Shown one piece after another: positions 26,176 through 35,957 of a stretch of DNA of 64,000 nucleotides (position 1 is the stretch's first letter; every line of letters starts with the position of its first letter). A program made the translations under genes and the position numbers. The stretch lies in the NCBI RefSeq assembly GCF_902705875.1, contig NZ_CACSIK010000001.1:1357994-1421993 (forward strand). Reading direction: 5' to 3'. This DNA is from Zhongshania aliphaticivorans (lineage in GTDB: Bacteria > Pseudomonadota > Gammaproteobacteria > Pseudomonadales > Spongiibacteraceae). Under the pieces are notes generated by a model. The model was given only the letters and a program-made list of their open reading frames with translations, was not told where the DNA came from and did not search any database.

Positions 26176-28960
26176 GTAAATGTAGGCTCAGGTCTAATGC
26201 GCTAATCGGCATGGGTCTACAGATATGGTAGCCCTGGACATATTCAACGCCAATCTCTTTTACAACTGCCAACGCGGCGCGGTTTTCTATACCCTCTACG
26301 ATCACTTTTTTCCCTAGGCTGTGGCTCATTTCTACCATCGATTTGACGAGTACTCGATCTTGCTCACGCTCATGTATGAAACGAATAAATGATTGGTCTA
26401 TTTTTATAAAGTCTACTGGGAGATCTCGTACATATTCAAATGAGGTGAAGCCAATACCAAAATCGTCAAAGGCAATCTGAGTCCCTACAGTTTTAAAGTG
26501 ATTCAATAAATTGCGTGTTATGTTTAGGTTTGAAATGGCGTCTGTTTCGACAATTTCGAGGATGAGGCGATGTGGGTTAGCACCGGTCAGCTGTAAGAGT
26601 TCATCAAATTTTTGTTGAAAGTCTGCTTGCTCTAAGGTCGGTGCCGTTACGTTAATACTCAGGCCGGTGGTAATGCCAGATTCTTCCCAGAGGCTTTGTT
26701 GACGCATCGCCTTTTCTAATACTGAATAATCTAGTTTTGGCAGTAAACCTGATTCCGAGGCAATACCTAGAAATTGAGCTGGGTCAATGAATTGGCTTTC
26801 GCTATCAAGTAAACGGACTAGGCACTCACAGTGACTAATATTGTTGGTCTTGAGATTGACAATAGGTTGGTAAAATAAAACGAGCCGATTATCATTCAGC
26901 GCTGAGAGTAACTGCTCTTTCATACGATATTTTTGATGCCTAGACGAGCGGCTACTGTCGTCTGGGCTATCGTCGTTAGCGGCGTAATATAACTGCCCGC
27001 GAAGTTTGCTTTTAACGCGAAACATGGTTGATGTGGTGTTAGAGATTAGTTCATCGATACCGCTTAATGAATTATTAAACGCGTCAACAACCCCCGATAA
27101 GCAAATTTCTTCGGAGCTGCTTTCGTTCCTGAAAGTATAACGGGTAAGGTGTTCTAAACTTAGGTCCTTGGCTGTAGTGTCTACGTTAACGCGGTGTGCA
27201 ATTAACGCACAAAACTCACCAGAACCCGTGCGAGATAGTAGTGTGTTGGGTGGTAGTGAGCGGCATAAATGCGCGGCAAAATCATTTAATAGCTTGTCGC
27301 CAGCGTCAAAGCCTCTGCGATCATTGAACATAGCAAAATCATCGATATCCAGCATTAATAGCTCGATATGCATTGTTTTTGAGTGATTTTTTATAAAATT
27401 GTTAGCATCTTCAGTGAAGCTACTTCGGTTTAGTAGCCCGGTTACTCGGTCGTGCTGGCCTAACCAACGGAGGCTTTCAGCGGCTTCGTGGCGTTCTGTA
27501 ATATCAATGCCAAGGGATAATATTTTTCTGTCACCATCGATGTTGAGACTACTGTGTGTCCATAGGAAATCTAGCTGGCGGTTGTCTGCAGTGAAAAATG
27601 AGGTCTCTCCTTGGACTTTTTTATCTTCATTTTTTAATAGCGGGTATAGTGATGCACTCAGGTTTATATATTGGCCATCGTTTTTCACCCAGTTATTAAT
27701 GTTGGCATCAGCTGGGGTTTGCTCAAGGAGGCCAGTCAGTTCTCTACCGAGTCTATTAATATTGCGAATTTTTCCGTCGCCGTCGTGAATAATAATGGCC
27801 AGTGGGGAGTTGTCGAGTAAGGTTTCGTTAAACACTTTTGCTTCTGTCAATGCACGGATCTGTACGGCTAGTTCCTCTTTATGGCTGTTTACTATTTGAT
27901 CCATGCTATCTAGTGAGTCTATGACTTTAGCGATGGTGGCTGCCAGGGTGTCTATCTCATCAATCCAACGTGATTGTGATTGCAGTTTGTAAAGCGAACT
28001 TTTAACTTCGCCATAACGTCCATGTGGAAGTAGCGGGAGGATCTTGGTTAACTCTGATAAACGATATAATGATGGCCGCAGAATGATTGCAATAAGTAGT
28101 AAAATGATCGTCAGGGTTATTAGTGAGCTAATGAAAATTTCTTTAATAACTTGTGCAATTTGCTGCTGAAGTTTTGAGTTATCTTTTATTACAGCAACAT
28201 AATATTGATTATTGATGCTTTGATTTAATGGGAATAATCTAGCGCTAAAAAAATGACCCGAATCAATAATGCTGTCATTTATGAAGGTGGCTAAATCGAA
28301 ATTGTCGATCAAGCGTTTAGAGAGTTTAGGGTCGCTGGTGTAAATGGTTCTGTGGTTGTTGCTGTCGCTTTCATTTTTTGAGATAGCAATAATGGCGATC
28401 TCAGCGCCGCTGACCTCAGTGAAATCATTAAATAATAAATTTGCAGAACGGTTTACGTTAATAATAAAACGATTGTTACTATCATTTTTGGCTGGAATGA
28501 AAATGTGCTGATAGCATTGGGCATAACAGTCGAGAATTGTGGTTGAATTTTGTGATTCGCTTAAAGTATGTATTGCTTGTTGAATATGTTTTGGCTTTAG
28601 TAAGAGCGGTAATTTATTTTTGTGGGAATTAAATAGCACCCTCCCTTCATAGTCCAGATAGTATATTGATTCAACTCCCTGTCGGGGTTTTGGCAATTTT
28701 TCGCTTGAAGTGGGTGGTTCGTTGAGTTTTTCCTCATTCTTGAGATTAAAGGAGTTGGGCAAAATAAGACTGTTAGTAAGCCTCATTAACTCTCTGCTTG
28801 AGCGGTTTTGCAATGAATTGAAGCTGATCTCTAATTGGCTTAGGTCTTCACGAATAGCTTCTTGTTGATGTGCAGTGGTTTTTAGGTAGGTGTAGTATCC
28901 TCGTCCACTCATAACTAGGGTGATCGCTAGAAATAGGACACCACTTAATTTGCGTTGCAA
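26168..28960 (-). CDS. Membrane-anchored PAS-(degenerate GGDEF)-EAL phosphodiesterase
   Basis: A 930-residue predicted cyclic-di-GMP phosphodiesterase. A signal anchor (~5-22) and a second helix (~275-297) enclose a ~250-residue periplasmic sensor region. A HAMP-like linker, a PAS domain (~370-490), a GGDEF domain (~500-650) and an EAL domain (~680-925) follow. The GGDEF signature is RTGSGEF, lacking the second Gly-Asp pair, so cyclase activity is unlikely. The EAL residues are kept: HCECLVRL for EAL, SINVTAP, LEIVETD, FDDFGIGF, IKIDQSF, VEGIEN and QGYHICRP. The start is a TTG at 28960 with no clear ribosome site; it is chosen because it exposes the anchor helix. The periplasmic ligand is unknown. 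Confidence 0.88.
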   Translation of the reverse strand: MQRKLSGVLFLAITLVMSGRGYYTYLKTTAHQQEAIREDLSQLEISFNSLQNRSSRELMRLTNSLILPNSFNLKNEEKLNEPPTSSEKLPKPRQGVESIYYLDYEGRVLFNSHKNKLPLLLKPKHIQQAIHTLSESQNSTTILDCYAQCYQHIFIPAKNDSNNRFIINVNRSANLLFNDFTEVSGAEIAIIAISKNESDSNNHRTIYTSDPKLSKRLIDNFDLATFINDSIIDSGHFFSARLFPLNQSINNQYYVAVIKDNSKLQQQIAQVIKEIFISSLITLTIILLLIAIILRPSLYRLSELTKILPLLPHGRYGEVKSSLYKLQSQSRWIDEIDTLAATIAKVIDSLDSMDQIVNSHKEELAVQIRALTEAKVFNETLLDNSPLAIIIHDGDGKIRNINRLGRELTGLLEQTPADANINNWVKNDGQYINLSASLYPLLKNEDKKVQGETSFFTADNRQLDFLWTHSSLNIDGDRKILSLGIDITERHEAAESLRWLGQHDRVTGLLNRSSFTEDANNFIKNHSKTMHIELLMLDIDDFAMFNDRRGFDAGDKLLNDFAAHLCRSLPPNTLLSRTGSGEFCALIAHRVNVDTTAKDLSLEHLTRYTFRNESSSEEICLSGVVDAFNNSLSGIDELISNTTSTMFRVKSKLRGQLYYAANDDSPDDSSRSSRHQKYRMKEQLLSALNDNRLVLFYQPIVNLKTNNISHCECLVRLLDSESQFIDPAQFLGIASESGLLPKLDYSVLEKAMRQQSLWEESGITTGLSINVTAPTLEQADFQQKFDELLQLTGANPHRLILEIVETDAISNLNITRNLLNHFKTVGTQIAFDDFGIGFTSFEYVRDLPVDFIKIDQSFIRFIHEREQDRVLVKSMVEMSHSLGKKVIVEGIENRAALAVVKEIGVEYVQGYHICRPMPISALDLSLHLRY

Positions 28961-29190
28961 GCTAAGATGCTTACCATTGCTTATGTTGGTGTCTATCTGT
29001 TTGAGGGACTTGTTATGATTCAGGATACAGCTCCAACTATAGCAAGGCGTTCACATAATTCTTGATACTAATTCAAATGCCATCAAGATAAGTCTTTAGC
29101 AATGGTAAAGGCTTATCATCTTTGGGTAAATGCGAATATTCAATGCACATGACGCAGATAACTTAAGAAAAATAACTGCGGTAGTGCCCT

Positions 29191-29874
29191 TTACTGCAGG
29201 TAGTGCAGGGTGAAATCACGAATTTGTTCTGCGTTTGTATTAAGGTCGCCACGATTTGACCGCGAAGCTGAGCGCAGGTCGATAATTGAGCCGCTTTTCG
29301 TTTCGCTAATCCGAATGACGATATCATCGGTAAAGCCAAACCAAGTATTGGTTACATTAACTTCAATGTGTCCCTGTTCTTGATAACTCAGCTCCCAGCC
29401 GAGATCATCTATCATTGCCAGTACTTTAACTTGAGCCTCGGGCACCGAAAGCAAGGTTGGAATAGAGTGAATGCCTGGGTAAATTTCTCGCTGTTGTTGT
29501 CGATTGGCAAGCGAGCTGTGAGTTTGATGGTATTGTGCCGAAAATATATATGCCGGTGGATTTTCAATATCGGTACTGAGGTCTTGAATTAGGGTGGAAT
29601 TGCTACTGTATATTAGGCTGAGACTCGAAAAAATGATGGCAGGGAGCGATATTAGCGATGCTTGACTAAATTGGCGCCGGCCTTGCTCAGAGTGGGTTCG
29701 CCTTGTTAAAAGTGCGGCGATGCTTATGCAGCTGAAGCTTATAATACCGGCTACCCCTAGTGCTATTGTGCCTGCTTCATAGCTTATCCAATGGAATCGA
29801 GCGGCCGCGATACTTAACAAAAGCAGAATAAGCGAGAAAATGGCCGCTTTGCGGGTGTAAATAGGGATATTCAT
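29191..29874 (-). CDS. DUF1499 membrane protein
   Basis: A 227-residue protein with three N-terminal membrane helices (~10-28, ~35-57, ~73-92) and a C-terminal DUF1499 domain. The domain shows LIQDLSTDIENPP, the central IYPGI, then DDIVIRISETKSGSIIDLRSASR with NRGDLNTNAEQIRDF. TTAGGAG lies before ATG 29874. Function of DUF1499 is unknown. It stands alone on the minus strand, divergent from an SDR gene, 230 bases from the EAL gene. Confidence 0.82.
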   Translation of the reverse strand: MNIPIYTRKAAIFSLILLLLSIAAARFHWISYEAGTIALGVAGIISFSCISIAALLTRRTHSEQGRRQFSQASLISLPAIIFSSLSLIYSSNSTLIQDLSTDIENPPAYIFSAQYHQTHSSLANRQQQREIYPGIHSIPTLLSVPEAQVKVLAMIDDLGWELSYQEQGHIEVNVTNTWFGFTDDIVIRISETKSGSIIDLRSASRSNRGDLNTNAEQIRDFTLHYLQ

Positions 29875-30042
29875 ACAGGCTCCTAAGGTGCGTTAGCCTA
29901 ATCTTAACAAAGGGTAATTCATATGCGCTTTTTTTTTATGTGGATACGTGATTTACTTTTGGTTATAGGTTTATAACTTTTTGTGGCTTAGCGAAGTTAA
30001 TCCCTACATTTTACATAGATTAATAATAATGAGGAGGTGGTT

Positions 30043-30819
30043 ATGGGACGAGTTGAAGGTAAGGTGTGTATTGTTACGGGTGCCGCAAGTGGTATGGGTC
30101 GAGCTGATGCGTTATTACTGGCAGAACAAGGCGCCTCAGTGGTGTTAACCGACTTAAATGAACAAGACGGTCAAGCGGTTGCTGACCAGATTGGGGATCG
30201 CGCTCTTTTTATCAAGCACAATGTGACAAGTGAAGAGGATTGGCAGCGTGTAGTGAGTACTGCTGTAGCGCATTTTGGGCGTTTAGACGTATTGGTTAAT
30301 AATGCAGGCATGATGACTCTGGGTAATGTAGTGGAGTGTAGTCTTGAAGATTATCGACGTGTTAACGCCGTTAATAGCGAGGGGGTCTTTTTAGGTTGCA
30401 AGGTGGCAATTCCTGCCATGGAGGCATCGGGTAATGGTGGTTCTATTATTAATATGTCATCGGTAGCAGCTTTGCATGGTATGTCGTTTGTCGCAGCATA
30501 TAGCGCAAGCAAAGGCGCGGTGATGGCATTAACTAAATCTGTTGCTTTGTATTGTAGAGAAAAGCGAAATGGTATTCGCTGCAACTCTATACATCCAGAT
30601 GGGGTTAAGACGCCGATGGTGTTTAAGGTGGCTACCGGCCAAGATAGTGCAACAAGGGAAGAGATTGAATCTTTGTCTACTGAGGCAAATCCGATGTGTG
30701 AGCCCGAGGATATTGCTTCTTTGGTGCTGTATTTAGCTTCTGATGAGTCACGTTTTGTAAATGCAGCAGAAATGATGATTGATAACGCGTCTACAGCGAC
30801 GCCACCAATTGGGATATAA
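30043..30819 (+). CDS. Short-chain dehydrogenase/reductase
   Basis: A classical SDR of 258 residues. ATG 30043 has a near-perfect GAGGAGG at 30031-30037; a GTG at 30037 lies inside that site and is rejected. Motifs are GAASGMG, TDLNEQDG (Asp after strand 2, favouring NAD), NNAGMM, NMSSVAALHG and YSASKGA. The C-terminus FVNAAEMMIDNASTATPP is not the usual DGG but still aligns. It resembles 3-alpha/20-beta-hydroxysteroid and cyclohexanol-type dehydrogenases by general pattern; I cannot fix the substrate. It is followed 29 bases later by an EthD-like gene, probably co-transcribed. Confidence 0.87.
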   Translation: MGRVEGKVCIVTGAASGMGRADALLLAEQGASVVLTDLNEQDGQAVADQIGDRALFIKHNVTSEEDWQRVVSTAVAHFGRLDVLVNNAGMMTLGNVVECSLEDYRRVNAVNSEGVFLGCKVAIPAMEASGNGGSIINMSSVAALHGMSFVAAYSASKGAVMALTKSVALYCREKRNGIRCNSIHPDGVKTPMVFKVATGQDSATREEIESLSTEANPMCEPEDIASLVLYLASDESRFVNAAEMMIDNASTATPPIGI

Positions 30820-30848
30820 ATTTCGATTCTGTGGTGGGTGCTGTATCT

Positions 30849-31574
30849 ATGCAAAAAGTCATTTATTTATTATGGAGTGGTACTGACGAGCTTGAGTTTA
30901 GTGAGACTTTACGCTTAAAGTTAGTACCAAATTTGTTGGACTGCCAAGGTATCCTTGGTGTCCAGCTCAATCTGGTTGATCAAGATGTCGCCCTCGGTGC
31001 TAAACTTCGCATAGTAAATAGCGAGTCTGTTTTTAATGCTATGTGTTCAGTCTATATTGACGACGTTGAAGTCCTTCCGGTCATCGATGCGCACGTTCAG
31101 TCTTATAGCTCGCATTATCATCGTTATGATGTCAATGAAATTGAACGTTTACCCAATACTACGTCTTCCGCTGGGTTTGGGCTGCGAACTCCAGGCTTTA
31201 GCCAGGTTGCATTGTTACGATGTCCGCAACGACTAGGATACAAAGCGTGGTTGGACTATTGGCAAAATATTCATACTAATATCGCCTTAGAAACACAATC
31301 TACGTTTCGCTATGTTCAAAATATTGTTAACGGTGTTAAGCAAGATGGTATTGCTAGCTGTCATGCCATTGTGGAAGAGTGTTTTCCAATACAAGCAATG
31401 ACAGATCAATCGGTGTTCTATAATGCCGTTGATGATATTTCAAAGCAGCAAAGCAATATGACGAAAATGATAGATAGTTGCGCCAAATTTATCGACTTTG
31501 ATGAAATTGACGTGGTTTTAACGAGTGAGTATTGTTTCTATAACGTTAGCGAGTTAAATCTAAGCAGGCGCTAA
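30849..31574 (+). CDS. EthD-like (dimeric alpha-beta barrel) protein
   Basis: A 241-residue protein from ATG 30849; GTGs upstream are in frame but less well placed. It looks like two tandem ferredoxin-like halves: KVIYLLWSG at the start of the first and QVALLRCPQRLGYKAWLDYWQNIHTNIALE in the second (landmarks RCPQRLGYKAWLDYW, HTNIALETQ). Hydrophobic strand, then a W/H-containing helix, is the EthD pattern seen in proteins accompanying monooxygenase and hydrocarbon-degradation operons. No catalytic residues are known for the family. It follows an SDR gene on the same strand, so a joint catabolic role is likely but unproven. Confidence 0.65.
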   Translation: MQKVIYLLWSGTDELEFSETLRLKLVPNLLDCQGILGVQLNLVDQDVALGAKLRIVNSESVFNAMCSVYIDDVEVLPVIDAHVQSYSSHYHRYDVNEIERLPNTTSSAGFGLRTPGFSQVALLRCPQRLGYKAWLDYWQNIHTNIALETQSTFRYVQNIVNGVKQDGIASCHAIVEECFPIQAMTDQSVFYNAVDDISKQQSNMTKMIDSCAKFIDFDEIDVVLTSEYCFYNVSELNLSRR

Positions 31575-31643
31575 CTGAGTGTGATTTATTGAGCGAGTTC
31601 TGCTTAGTGTGGAATTTTAGTTTGTTTTGGCCAGAGGCTCGTT

Positions 31644-32315
31644 GTGACATTATTTTTGGAGCCTTCATGGCAGGGTGTTGTAGGCAATGAGTTACAGCAG
31701 CCGTATTTTAGCGATTTAATGCAGTTTATTGAAAAGCGAGCCACAGCAGGCGTCAATATTTACCCCCCAGCTAAGCACTGGTTTTCTGCCTTGAATAGTA
31801 CGCCATTTAGCGATGTTAAGGTGGTTATCTTAGGGCAAGACCCGTATCACGGTGAGGGGCAAGCGCATGGCTTGTGCTTTTCTGTACAGCCTTCGGTAAA
31901 AATCCCACCATCATTGCGGAATATCTACAAAGAACTACATACCGATTTATCTGTTGAAATACCGGAACACGGCTACCTTCAGGCGTGGGCTGAGCAAGGT
32001 GTTCTGTTGTTAAATAATGTCTTAACCGTAGAAGAGGGAGCGGCGGGGTCGCATCAGGGAAAGGGGTGGGAGTTATTTACTGACGCCGTTGTTCAGCAGC
32101 TAAATCAAGGACGAGAAAATCTTGTCTTTCTGCTGTGGGGTAGTCATGCGCAGAAAAAAGGCGTGGCCATAAATCGTCAGCGTCATTTGGTGTTAGAGGC
32201 GACTCATCCGTCTCCGCTATCTGCGTATAGAGGTTTTTTTGGCTGCCAGCATTTTTCTAAAGCAAATGCCTATCTGGCGTCTCACGGTAAAGCGGGAATT
32301 AACTGGCAGTTATAG
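31644..32315 (+). CDS. ung: Uracil-DNA glycosylase (family 1)
   Basis: Removes uracil from DNA to begin base-excision repair. The 223-residue protein has the water-activating Asp66 in [39 protein letters not shown] and the DNA-intercalation loop [17 protein letters not shown] 31644 has GAGG upstream. It is convergent with the MerR-type gene, 13 bases from its stop, and functionally unrelated to its neighbours. Confidence 0.96.
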   Translation: MTLFLEPSWQGVVGNELQQPYFSDLMQFIEKRATAGVNIYPPAKHWFSALNSTPFSDVKVVILGQDPYHGEGQAHGLCFSVQPSVKIPPSLRNIYKELHTDLSVEIPEHGYLQAWAEQGVLLLNNVLTVEEGAAGSHQGKGWELFTDAVVQQLNQGRENLVFLLWGSHAQKKGVAINRQRHLVLEATHPSPLSAYRGFFGCQHFSKANAYLASHGKAGINWQL

Positions 32316-32328
32316 GTCATTAGCGCAT

Positions 32329-33186
32329 CTAACTATTTTTTTGTCTTGTATCTTTGGGTGGATCTTCGATTATTGATTCCAATGTGTCAGCAAGGAATTG
32401 ACTGGCAGCAATTTCCATTGCGCGTCCTAATTCAGCATCAACCACTTTCTGGGCTAGGGGGCGAAGCTTCCAAACTAACTCTGCAATCTTTGGCAGTTCT
32501 TCTGGTGGTGGTATTTTTTGCTCTGCGTAGGGTTCAAGAACATGGTGGGAGACGAGTTTTACAAACTCGTTGGCAACGCGCTGCACATTGCCCCGCATCA
32601 TTCGTAAAATGTCGAGTAATTCGTCGAGAGGGATATCCGTTGCACAAAGTTCTTCTGCCACTTTCAGGGTGTTCATACTGGAAACGCGTAGGTGAGTCCC
32701 TGAAATACTGAATAGGCCAAGGTCATGCGCCATTTTAATCGCCGTGGGTGTCAACTTTGTGCCAAACATTTTAACCAGTTCGGTCATGGCAATCGTCGTA
32801 GGGGCTTCATTAGTCCACGGTGAATTAAGGGCTGATTCAATGCCCAATACCTCGCTTAGACCAATGCCTTCTTCTAATGCTGATATCAATTCTCGAATAC
32901 TTGAGAGGGTGTAGCCCCTATCAAGTAAGTTTGCAATTAAGCGAAGTCGAGAAAGATGAAAATTATTGTAAATTCCCTTGCGGCCCTGTAGTGCTGGAGG
33001 TGGGAGTACGCCACGATCTTGGTAAGCGCGAATATTACGAACAGTGGTGTTTGCAGCTAAGGCGAGCTCTTCAACTGAATAGTCGCGTTGATGCTCTGTT
33101 CCAAGTGCATCATCAGAAAAGTCTGATTGCGGCAGAAGTTGAGCCATACTATTGATGGTGTTTTCAGGGAATTTTCTACTTTTCAC
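32329..33186 (-). CDS. MerR-family transcriptional regulator
   Basis: A 285-residue regulator. A winged helix-turn-helix of MerR type lies at ~36-105 (YSVEELALAANTTVRNIRAYQDRGVL, given as landmarks YSVEELA and NIRAYQDRG; then GIYNNFHLSRLRLI). The ~180-residue effector/dimer region is longer than in metal-sensing MerR proteins and has no Cys cluster, so an organic ligand is more likely. It is divergent from the TonB receptor gene across 238 bases that hold a palindromic element. It is the only regulator gene in this locus and the best candidate to control it. The GTG start at 33186 is tentative. Confidence 0.85.
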   Translation of the reverse strand: MKSRKFPENTINSMAQLLPQSDFSDDALGTEHQRDYSVEELALAANTTVRNIRAYQDRGVLPPPALQGRKGIYNNFHLSRLRLIANLLDRGYTLSSIRELISALEEGIGLSEVLGIESALNSPWTNEAPTTIAMTELVKMFGTKLTPTAIKMAHDLGLFSISGTHLRVSSMNTLKVAEELCATDIPLDELLDILRMMRGNVQRVANEFVKLVSHHVLEPYAEQKIPPPEELPKIAELVWKLRPLAQKVVDAELGRAMEIAASQFLADTLESIIEDPPKDTRQKNS

Positions 33187-33331
33187 TGTGCAAAGGCACC
33201 TTTAACTATATGCAAACATATGTATTGAAATGAGCGATTTTATCATTTTTACCCATATGACAACATAATACACTATTAGGCATGACTGAAGAGGTGTGCT
33301 AATTGAGAAGGTGTCATTGTCAACATTCTTC

Positions 33332-33360
33332 TTGACATGCACTGCTTTGCTAATTAATTT
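33332..33360 (+). promoter_or_regulatory. Candidate sigma-70 promoter of the TonB receptor gene
   Basis: TTGACA at 33332-33337 and TAATTT at 33355-33360 are separated by 17 bases, a good match to a housekeeping promoter. The expected start of transcription (~33367) falls inside the palindrome at 33365-33382. Confidence 0.5.
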
Positions 33361-33364
33361 GTCA

Positions 33365-33382
33365 TTATGTGATGTCACATAA
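33365..33382. promoter_or_regulatory. Palindromic candidate operator before the TonB receptor gene
   Basis: TTATGTGATGTCACATAA has perfect 8-bp arms (TTATGTGA / TCACATAA) around a 2-base centre. It sits just past the -10 of the candidate promoter and 42 bases before the start codon, where a bound protein would block transcription. Its core TGATGTCACAT recurs in related forms before the genes at 36690 and 37731. Confidence 0.5.
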
Positions 33383-33424
33383 TTGCATGTAGTATAACAA
33401 TAAAATAATGGTAGGTCTTTAGTT

Positions 33425-35902
33425 ATGGGTAAACGCAATACGCCAACGTGGTTCTGTCTCGCCAGTTTTTCTTTGTTTTCATCTGCGTCAATGGCCGCAA
33501 TGCTGGAGGAAGTGGTCGTCACTGCCCAGCATCGGGCTCAGAATCTTCAAGATGTGCCGGTGTCTGTTAGCGCTATTGGCGGGGAGAAAATGATGGAGGC
33601 GGGCATTAACCGCATGGAAGACCTCCAAGCTTATGTCCCCAACCTCACAGTTACTGAGAGTGGCATCAGTACCGATATATTTATTCGTGGTATTGGCACG
33701 GGAATGAATCAGGGCTTTGAACAATCGGTGGGTATGTATGTTGACGGTATTTACTATGGTAGAGCCCAGTTAGCGCGAGCTCCGTTTCTTGATTTGGCGC
33801 GTGTTGAAGTATTGCGTGGACCGCAAAATATTTTACACGGGAAAAATAGCATTGCCGGTGCTGTAAACTTGATTACGGCTAATCCCTCTGATTATTTTGA
33901 AGCATTATTTTCAGCGTTATATGAACCAGAATACGATGAAAAAGTTGCGGACATTATGCTGTCTGGCCCATTGACTGACACGTTAGGTTTACGCTTTTCA
34001 GCACGTTTGCGTGAATATGGGGGCTTTGTAGAAAATATCTTTTTAGATCGTGACGAGCCTCAATATGATCAAGCAACATACCGATTAAAAGCTGCCTGGG
34101 AGATTGATGATAGCACCACATTGCTAGCTAAAATTGAGACGGGAACGTTTGACAGTTTAGGTCGTCAAGCCGAGATTATTAACGATGAGCCGTCTACCTC
34201 GGATGTGTTTCTATTTACCGGAAAGACAGAGGCTGAAATCCTCAATAACACGCAGTTTCCTGGCGTGGTCGACGTCAATATTGATGATTCGGTGTTGAAT
34301 AATTATCAAGATTACAAGCGTACTTCTAACGGTGATTACAGCAATAACGATACCTTTAATTTTACTGCCAATTTAACGCGGATTACTGATGGCGGCCATG
34401 AGTTTACCTCTATTACAGGTTATCTTAATTATACCTATAACGACCTTTGTGATTGTGATTCTACCGCAGCAGAATTATTTAAATTAGCACTGGCTGAAGA
34501 CTATACCCAATACAGCCAAGAGTTTCGCTGGGTGTCACCCGCTGATCAAGATGTTGAGTATATTGGTGGTGTGTATATGCAGCGCAATGAACTCGATTTC
34601 CGCGATAAATTAATTCAAGACTCATCAACCGTTGTGCAGCTTTTGAATGCGGCCGATTTAATGGAAGCTGGCGGACGTGGGGATATTGATCCGTTGCAGA
34701 TTAGTGCATCTCCAGAAGAGTTGGTGGGTGTTGGTGATGCGGGTAATGCTGTAGCTGATATTACCGCGCCACGCGAGTTCTTGAGTACTTCGAATATTTT
34801 CTCTGGGTTTTTACAAGCAACTTTCCATATGGGGAATAATTTCCGCCTGACGTTAGGCGGTCGCGGTACTTATGAAAGTAAGACAGGTAGCCGAAAGCTT
34901 GAATTTGCCGATTTGGATGGCAATGTTTTGCCTATAGGTGAAGTAGATACGGTGTCTGCCATTACTTTTTCGGCTGAGCGCCATGATCTTGAAGGAAAGC
35001 GAACTGAAAAATCGTTCTCTCCGCTTTTAAATATTCAATGGGATTTCTCTGACGACGGCATGGCGTATTTTACAGCCACCAAAGGGTATAAGGCTGGCGG
35101 TTTTGATGCACGCTCAAATATGTCACCAAGTGCGGATCCTACCCCGCGTAACCCCAATGCCCTTATTGCTAATCAGCAGGTATTAATTGGCACGTTTGAA
35201 TACGAAGAGGAAGAGGCAAGAAGCTTGGAGTTGGGGATGAAGACGGGCTTATTTGATGGCGCGGCTGAATTTAATATTGCAGCATTTTATACCCAATACA
35301 ATGACCTCCAAATCAGTATTTTTGACGGGACTCTCGGCTTTAATGTAGGCAATGCCGAAGAGGCCGTTACCATGGGTATTGAGATGGATGGTCGCTGGCA
35401 AGTGACCGATTACTTAAGTTTTGGTGGTGCCCTCGCGTTATTGGATTTTGAATTTACTGATTTTGAAAATGGTCAATGCCAACAAGATCAAGCGCCAACC
35501 TCTTCGGATGGCATGAGTTGCGATTACACAGGTATGAGCAACCAGTATGTGGCTGATTGGTCGGGTACCTTTTTAATTGGATATATTCGCCCAATTAGTC
35601 CGACCTTGGGGATAGGTTTGGGTTTGGATATTGTTTTTACTGATAATTATAACCCGTCTTCAAATCTTGATCCGAGGGTTGAGCAGGATGGCTTTGTTAA
35701 GGTTAATGGTCGCATTGGTTTAGGTGCTATCGATAAGCAGTGGGAATTGGCCTTGGTGGGTAAAAACTTAACGGATAAAGTGATTGTTGTTTATGCCGCT
35801 GATACGCCATTGTCGAAAACCATATTTGGCGCCACTAGCCACACTGCATTTTTAGAGCCCCCAAGATCTGTGGCTTTACAGTTTACTTATCGGATTCAGT
35901 AA
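33425..35902 (+). CDS. TonB-dependent outer-membrane receptor
   Basis: An 825-residue receptor for energised uptake across the outer membrane. A signal peptide ends near MAAM (~26) and is followed by a TonB box-like EEVVVTAQ. The plug domain has QDVPVSVSAIG, IRGIGTGMNQGFEQSVGMYVDG (landmarks IRGIG, VGMYVDGIYYGRA), EVLRGPQNILHGKNSIAGAVN (landmarks VLRGPQN, NSIAGAVN). The beta-barrel follows and ends at a C-terminal aromatic strand (VALQFTYRIQ). It belongs to the broad group common in marine Proteobacteria that degrade hydrophobic organics, not to a clear siderophore type. Neighbouring START-domain, hydrolase and monooxygenase genes suggest a lipid-like substrate; that is inference. Confidence 0.93.
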   Translation: MGKRNTPTWFCLASFSLFSSASMAAMLEEVVVTAQHRAQNLQDVPVSVSAIGGEKMMEAGINRMEDLQAYVPNLTVTESGISTDIFIRGIGTGMNQGFEQSVGMYVDGIYYGRAQLARAPFLDLARVEVLRGPQNILHGKNSIAGAVNLITANPSDYFEALFSALYEPEYDEKVADIMLSGPLTDTLGLRFSARLREYGGFVENIFLDRDEPQYDQATYRLKAAWEIDDSTTLLAKIETGTFDSLGRQAEIINDEPSTSDVFLFTGKTEAEILNNTQFPGVVDVNIDDSVLNNYQDYKRTSNGDYSNNDTFNFTANLTRITDGGHEFTSITGYLNYTYNDLCDCDSTAAELFKLALAEDYTQYSQEFRWVSPADQDVEYIGGVYMQRNELDFRDKLIQDSSTVVQLLNAADLMEAGGRGDIDPLQISASPEELVGVGDAGNAVADITAPREFLSTSNIFSGFLQATFHMGNNFRLTLGGRGTYESKTGSRKLEFADLDGNVLPIGEVDTVSAITFSAERHDLEGKRTEKSFSPLLNIQWDFSDDGMAYFTATKGYKAGGFDARSNMSPSADPTPRNPNALIANQQVLIGTFEYEEEEARSLELGMKTGLFDGAAEFNIAAFYTQYNDLQISIFDGTLGFNVGNAEEAVTMGIEMDGRWQVTDYLSFGGALALLDFEFTDFENGQCQQDQAPTSSDGMSCDYTGMSNQYVADWSGTFLIGYIRPISPTLGIGLGLDIVFTDNYNPSSNLDPRVEQDGFVKVNGRIGLGAIDKQWELALVGKNLTDKVIVVYAADTPLSKTIFGATSHTAFLEPPRSVALQFTYRIQ

Positions 35903-35957
35903 TTTAACCGTGGGCTACCCTTGGTGTGGCCCATGTTTGTCGCTAACAGGAGAGTGC

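Noticed and set aside
30351..30854. 167-residue minus-strand frame opposite an SDR
   Set aside because: It is a shadow of the SDR gene, which carries all catalytic motifs.
33365..33382. The palindrome as a CRP/Vfr site
   Set aside because: CRP sites need TGTGA-N6-TCACA; here the centre is only 2 bases, so the geometry is wrong.
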